From positions 1 to 8,007 of the forward strand of contig JARLHB010000132.1 of the NCBI GenBank assembly GCA_031292465.1: a stretch of 8,007 nucleotides of DNA, written 5' to 3'. A program made the translations under genes and the position numbers. This stretch comes from Ignavibacteriaceae bacterium. GTDB taxonomy: Bacteria > Bacteroidota > Ignavibacteria > Ignavibacteriales > Ignavibacteriaceae. Positions within the stretch are counted from its first letter, which is position 1; each line of letters begins with the position of its first letter. Shown here in pieces: positions 6,588 to 8,007 of this stretch. Under the pieces are notes generated by a model, which saw only the letters and a list, made by a program, of their open reading frames with translations, ran no database searches and was not told the origin of the DNA.

Positions 6588-7658
6588 ATGACACCAAGAG
6601 AAAGAATTTTCAAGACTCTAATTAAAAAGCAAAAACCTGACCGGGTTCCCTTTGAGATAAGTTGGGGAGCTTTTACACCCCGGCTGATGAAAACTTATTA
6701 TGAAAAGACAGGATCAGCTTTAATCCCTGATGAGTATTTTGACTTTGATACCCGTTTCGTCATTCCTGGCGGTACTAAACTTAAGTTAGATTACACGCAA
6801 TATTTTGATGTGCCGGTTGAACAAAATGTTACCTTTGACGAGTGGGGAATTGGAGCGATTCCAACCCGATATGAAATTCCTGATTATAAATATCATCCTT
6901 TAGCTTTATCCGACAACGAGAAACAAATTGAAGAATACAACTGGCCCGATTTGGACGCAGCTTACCGGTACACATCAGTTGAACAAAAGGTTAAATCTTA
7001 TCATGATAGAGGTTACGCAGTTAATGGTGAAATGTATCAGACAATTTTTGAAACCGCATGGTTGATGCGGGGATTTGAACAGCTAATGATGGATTTTTAT
7101 ACAAACGAAGAAGTAGCACACACTATTTGTGAGTCACTTACGCAAATCCGTATTAATCAAGTTTGTCAATTTGCGAAGACAGGAGTTGATATTATCCGCT
7201 TTGGAGATGACATAGTAAGCCAGCAAGGGCAACTTATGGATAAAGACATATACAATAAATTCATCAAATTGAGGATGAAAAGAATCATTAAAGCTGCGAA
7301 AGATATAAACCCTGACATAATAATTTTTATGCATAGCTGTGGTAAGGTAGAAAACGTAATAGATGATTTTATTGATATTGGCGTTGAAATTCTAAATCCA
7401 ATACAACCTGAATGTAATAATCAGCAATCGATATATAATAAATATCATGATAAATTATCTTTTTGGGGAGGAATCGGGGTCCAAAGTATTTTGCCTTATG
7501 GAACTCCGAAAGAGATTCGGGCAAAAGTGAAAGAAACTTCTAATGTATTAGGCCCTAATGGAGGATTGCTTTTAGCTCCCGCTCATATTTTGGATCCTAC
7601 TATCCCATGGGAGAATATTCTTGCATTTATAGATGCGGCAAGAAATAATTTTTATTGA
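6588..7658 (+). CDS. Uroporphyrinogen decarboxylase superfamily protein, methyltransferase-like (not HemE)
   Basis: 356-residue cytoplasmic TIM-barrel protein with no signal peptide. It begins in the usual family way (TPRERIFKTL, then KPDRVPFE) and keeps FGDDIVSQQGQLMDKDIYNKF (204-225), FMHSCGKVENVIDDF (247-261), LNPIQPEC (269-276), FWGGIGVQSILPYGTPKEIR (292-311) and a C-terminal GGLLLAPAHILDPTIPWENI. The RQAGRYLPEYR-type N-terminal substrate motif of true HemE is absent, so haem synthesis is unlikely. In MtaA/MtbA-type relatives, His-x-Cys plus a later Cys bind the zinc that activates a thiol methyl acceptor. Here His249 and Cys251 are present, but the later position reads APAH (330-333), with His333 and no Cys, as in a large poorly characterised branch of the family. 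A role in moving methyl groups, for example from methylated sugars or aromatics, is inference; no corrinoid protein is encoded in the window. Length is normal for the family. Confidence 0.82.
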   Translation: MTPRERIFKTLIKKQKPDRVPFEISWGAFTPRLMKTYYEKTGSALIPDEYFDFDTRFVIPGGTKLKLDYTQYFDVPVEQNVTFDEWGIGAIPTRYEIPDYKYHPLALSDNEKQIEEYNWPDLDAAYRYTSVEQKVKSYHDRGYAVNGEMYQTIFETAWLMRGFEQLMMDFYTNEEVAHTICESLTQIRINQVCQFAKTGVDIIRFGDDIVSQQGQLMDKDIYNKFIKLRMKRIIKAAKDINPDIIIFMHSCGKVENVIDDFIDIGVEILNPIQPECNNQQSIYNKYHDKLSFWGGIGVQSILPYGTPKEIRAKVKETSNVLGPNGGLLLAPAHILDPTIPWENILAFIDAARNNFY

Positions 7659-7693
7659 TTGAAAATTAGCCTAAAGACATTACATATATTTTT

Positions 7694-7720
7694 TTGATAC
7701 ATCAAATATTTCTATATAAA
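7694..7720 (+). promoter_or_regulatory. Possible promoter before the third trefoil gene
   Basis: The 140-bp AT-rich gap 7659-7798 holds TTGATA at 7694-7699 and TATAAA at 7715-7720 with a 15-base spacer, shorter than ideal. In DNA this AT-rich such matches arise easily, and the group's promoters often differ from the E. coli consensus, so this is only a candidate. Confidence 0.22.
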
Positions 7721-7787
7721 ACTGGCATTATAAATATCATAATTTCTCAATATTTACCTCCATTATTAAAACCACATTTATACAATT

Positions 7788-7792
7788 AAGGA
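7788..7792 (+). promoter_or_regulatory. Ribosome binding site AAGGA
   Basis: AAGGA ends 6 bases before the ATG at 7799. It decides the start of the truncated gene that follows and gives a complete signal peptide. Confidence 0.6.
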
Positions 7793-7798
7793 CCATTT

Positions 7799-8007
7799 AT
7801 GAGTAAAAAAGTGTATATATATTTATTATCAATTTTAATTGTATCTAGTATAAAGCCAATATATTCTCAAACTAAATTTGATAATTTATCAGCTATGTAT
7901 ATTCAAAATGTATCAAATCAAAGTGTACTATCGGTAAAGAGCATTGACTATAATACAATTGTAAGTATAGGAACAGAATCGGAAACTTATGAGAATGAAT
8001 GGTTTAT
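7799..8007 (+). CDS. Third beta-trefoil (probable GH99-like) paralog, 3' end cut off
   Basis: Only the first 69 codons are inside the window. Residues 1-23 are a signal peptide (MSKK, then a hydrophobic stretch, PIYS|Q24 cleavage) unrelated in DNA and protein to that of the gene at 832. From Gln24 on, every base to the window end equals 907-1046, encoding TKFDNLSAMYIQNVSNQSVL and the trefoil up to ENEWF. The downstream domains are not visible; by analogy a GH99-like domain is expected. It has its own AAGGA site and lies 140 bp after the UroD-like gene, so it may open a second transcription unit. If the window edge is also a contig edge, the matching part could be an assembly overlap, in which case only the signal peptide is certain. 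Confidence 0.7.
   Translation, partial: MSKKVYIYLLSILIVSSIKPIYSQTKFDNLSAMYIQNVSNQSVLSVKSIDYNTIVSIGTESETYENEWF
7868..8007 (+). repeat. 140-bp exact direct repeat, copy B (open at the window end)
   Basis: Identical to 907-1046 in the same orientation, checked base by base. The left border is the CAA codon of Gln24 at the signal-peptide cleavage site. The right border is beyond the window. A pair of exact direct repeats 6961 bp apart could allow deletion or duplication of the intervening unit by homologous recombination. Confidence 0.95.

Noticed and set aside
6588..7658. HemE, the haem-pathway uroporphyrinogen decarboxylase.
   Set aside because: The N-terminal RQAGRYLPEYR-type motif is missing, and the His-x-Cys-Gly and GGIGVQSILPYGTP segments fit the methyltransferase-like branches.
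907..8007. Terminal overlap of a circular molecule.
   Set aside because: The copy matching the window end lies at 907-1046, not at the window start, and the sequence before each copy differs, so this is an internal repeat and not a closing overlap.

Overview
The window looks like part of a genome from the FCB group, most likely an Ignavibacteria-type or related Bacteroidota bacterium. The best evidence is the C-terminal module of the 992-residue protein. It starts with YPNPFNP, contains KVYNVLGREV and ends with SGVYLYRL...KMILLK, which is the type IX secretion sorting domain typical of that group. The DNA is AT-rich. All four predicted secreted proteins have signal peptides ending in Ser-Gln or Gly-Gln, which fits the Bacteroidetes 'Q-rule' for signal peptidase I substrates. 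Every gene I can support is on the + strand with gaps of 57 to 140 bp, so one or a few co-transcribed units are plausible.

Layout: (1) 2-772, the 3' part of an anaerobic sulfatase-maturating radical SAM enzyme with its full SPASM cysteine set and a C-terminal SEC-C zinc motif. (2) 832-2394, a secreted protein with a ricin-like beta-trefoil followed by a GH99-like (WbsX-type) domain. (3) 2452-5430, a larger paralog with a seven-repeat FG-GAP/VCBS propeller in front of the same two domains and a type IX sorting domain behind them. (4) 5546-6502, a secreted protein of unknown family, probably two beta-sandwich domains. (5) 6588-7658, a cytoplasmic uroporphyrinogen-decarboxylase-superfamily protein of the methyltransferase-like kind, not HemE. 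(6) 7799-8007, the start of a third trefoil protein, cut by the window edge. Its first 140 bp after the signal peptide match gene 2 of this list base for base. No tRNA, rRNA, CRISPR array, transposase or convincing terminator was seen.

Reading of the region (inference): this looks like an accessory glycan-processing locus. The GH99-like enzymes would be exported to bind and cut a glycan, one anchored or released through type IX secretion and one exported by Sec only. The sulfatase maturase implies that sulfatases, and so sulfated glycans, are handled nearby or elsewhere in the genome. The UroD-like protein could move methyl groups from a methylated compound, but no corrinoid partner is visible. 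The most unusual features are the domain order of the 992-residue protein and the exact repeat that begins at the signal-peptide boundary, which suggests that mature protein bodies have been joined to different promoters and signal peptides by recombination.
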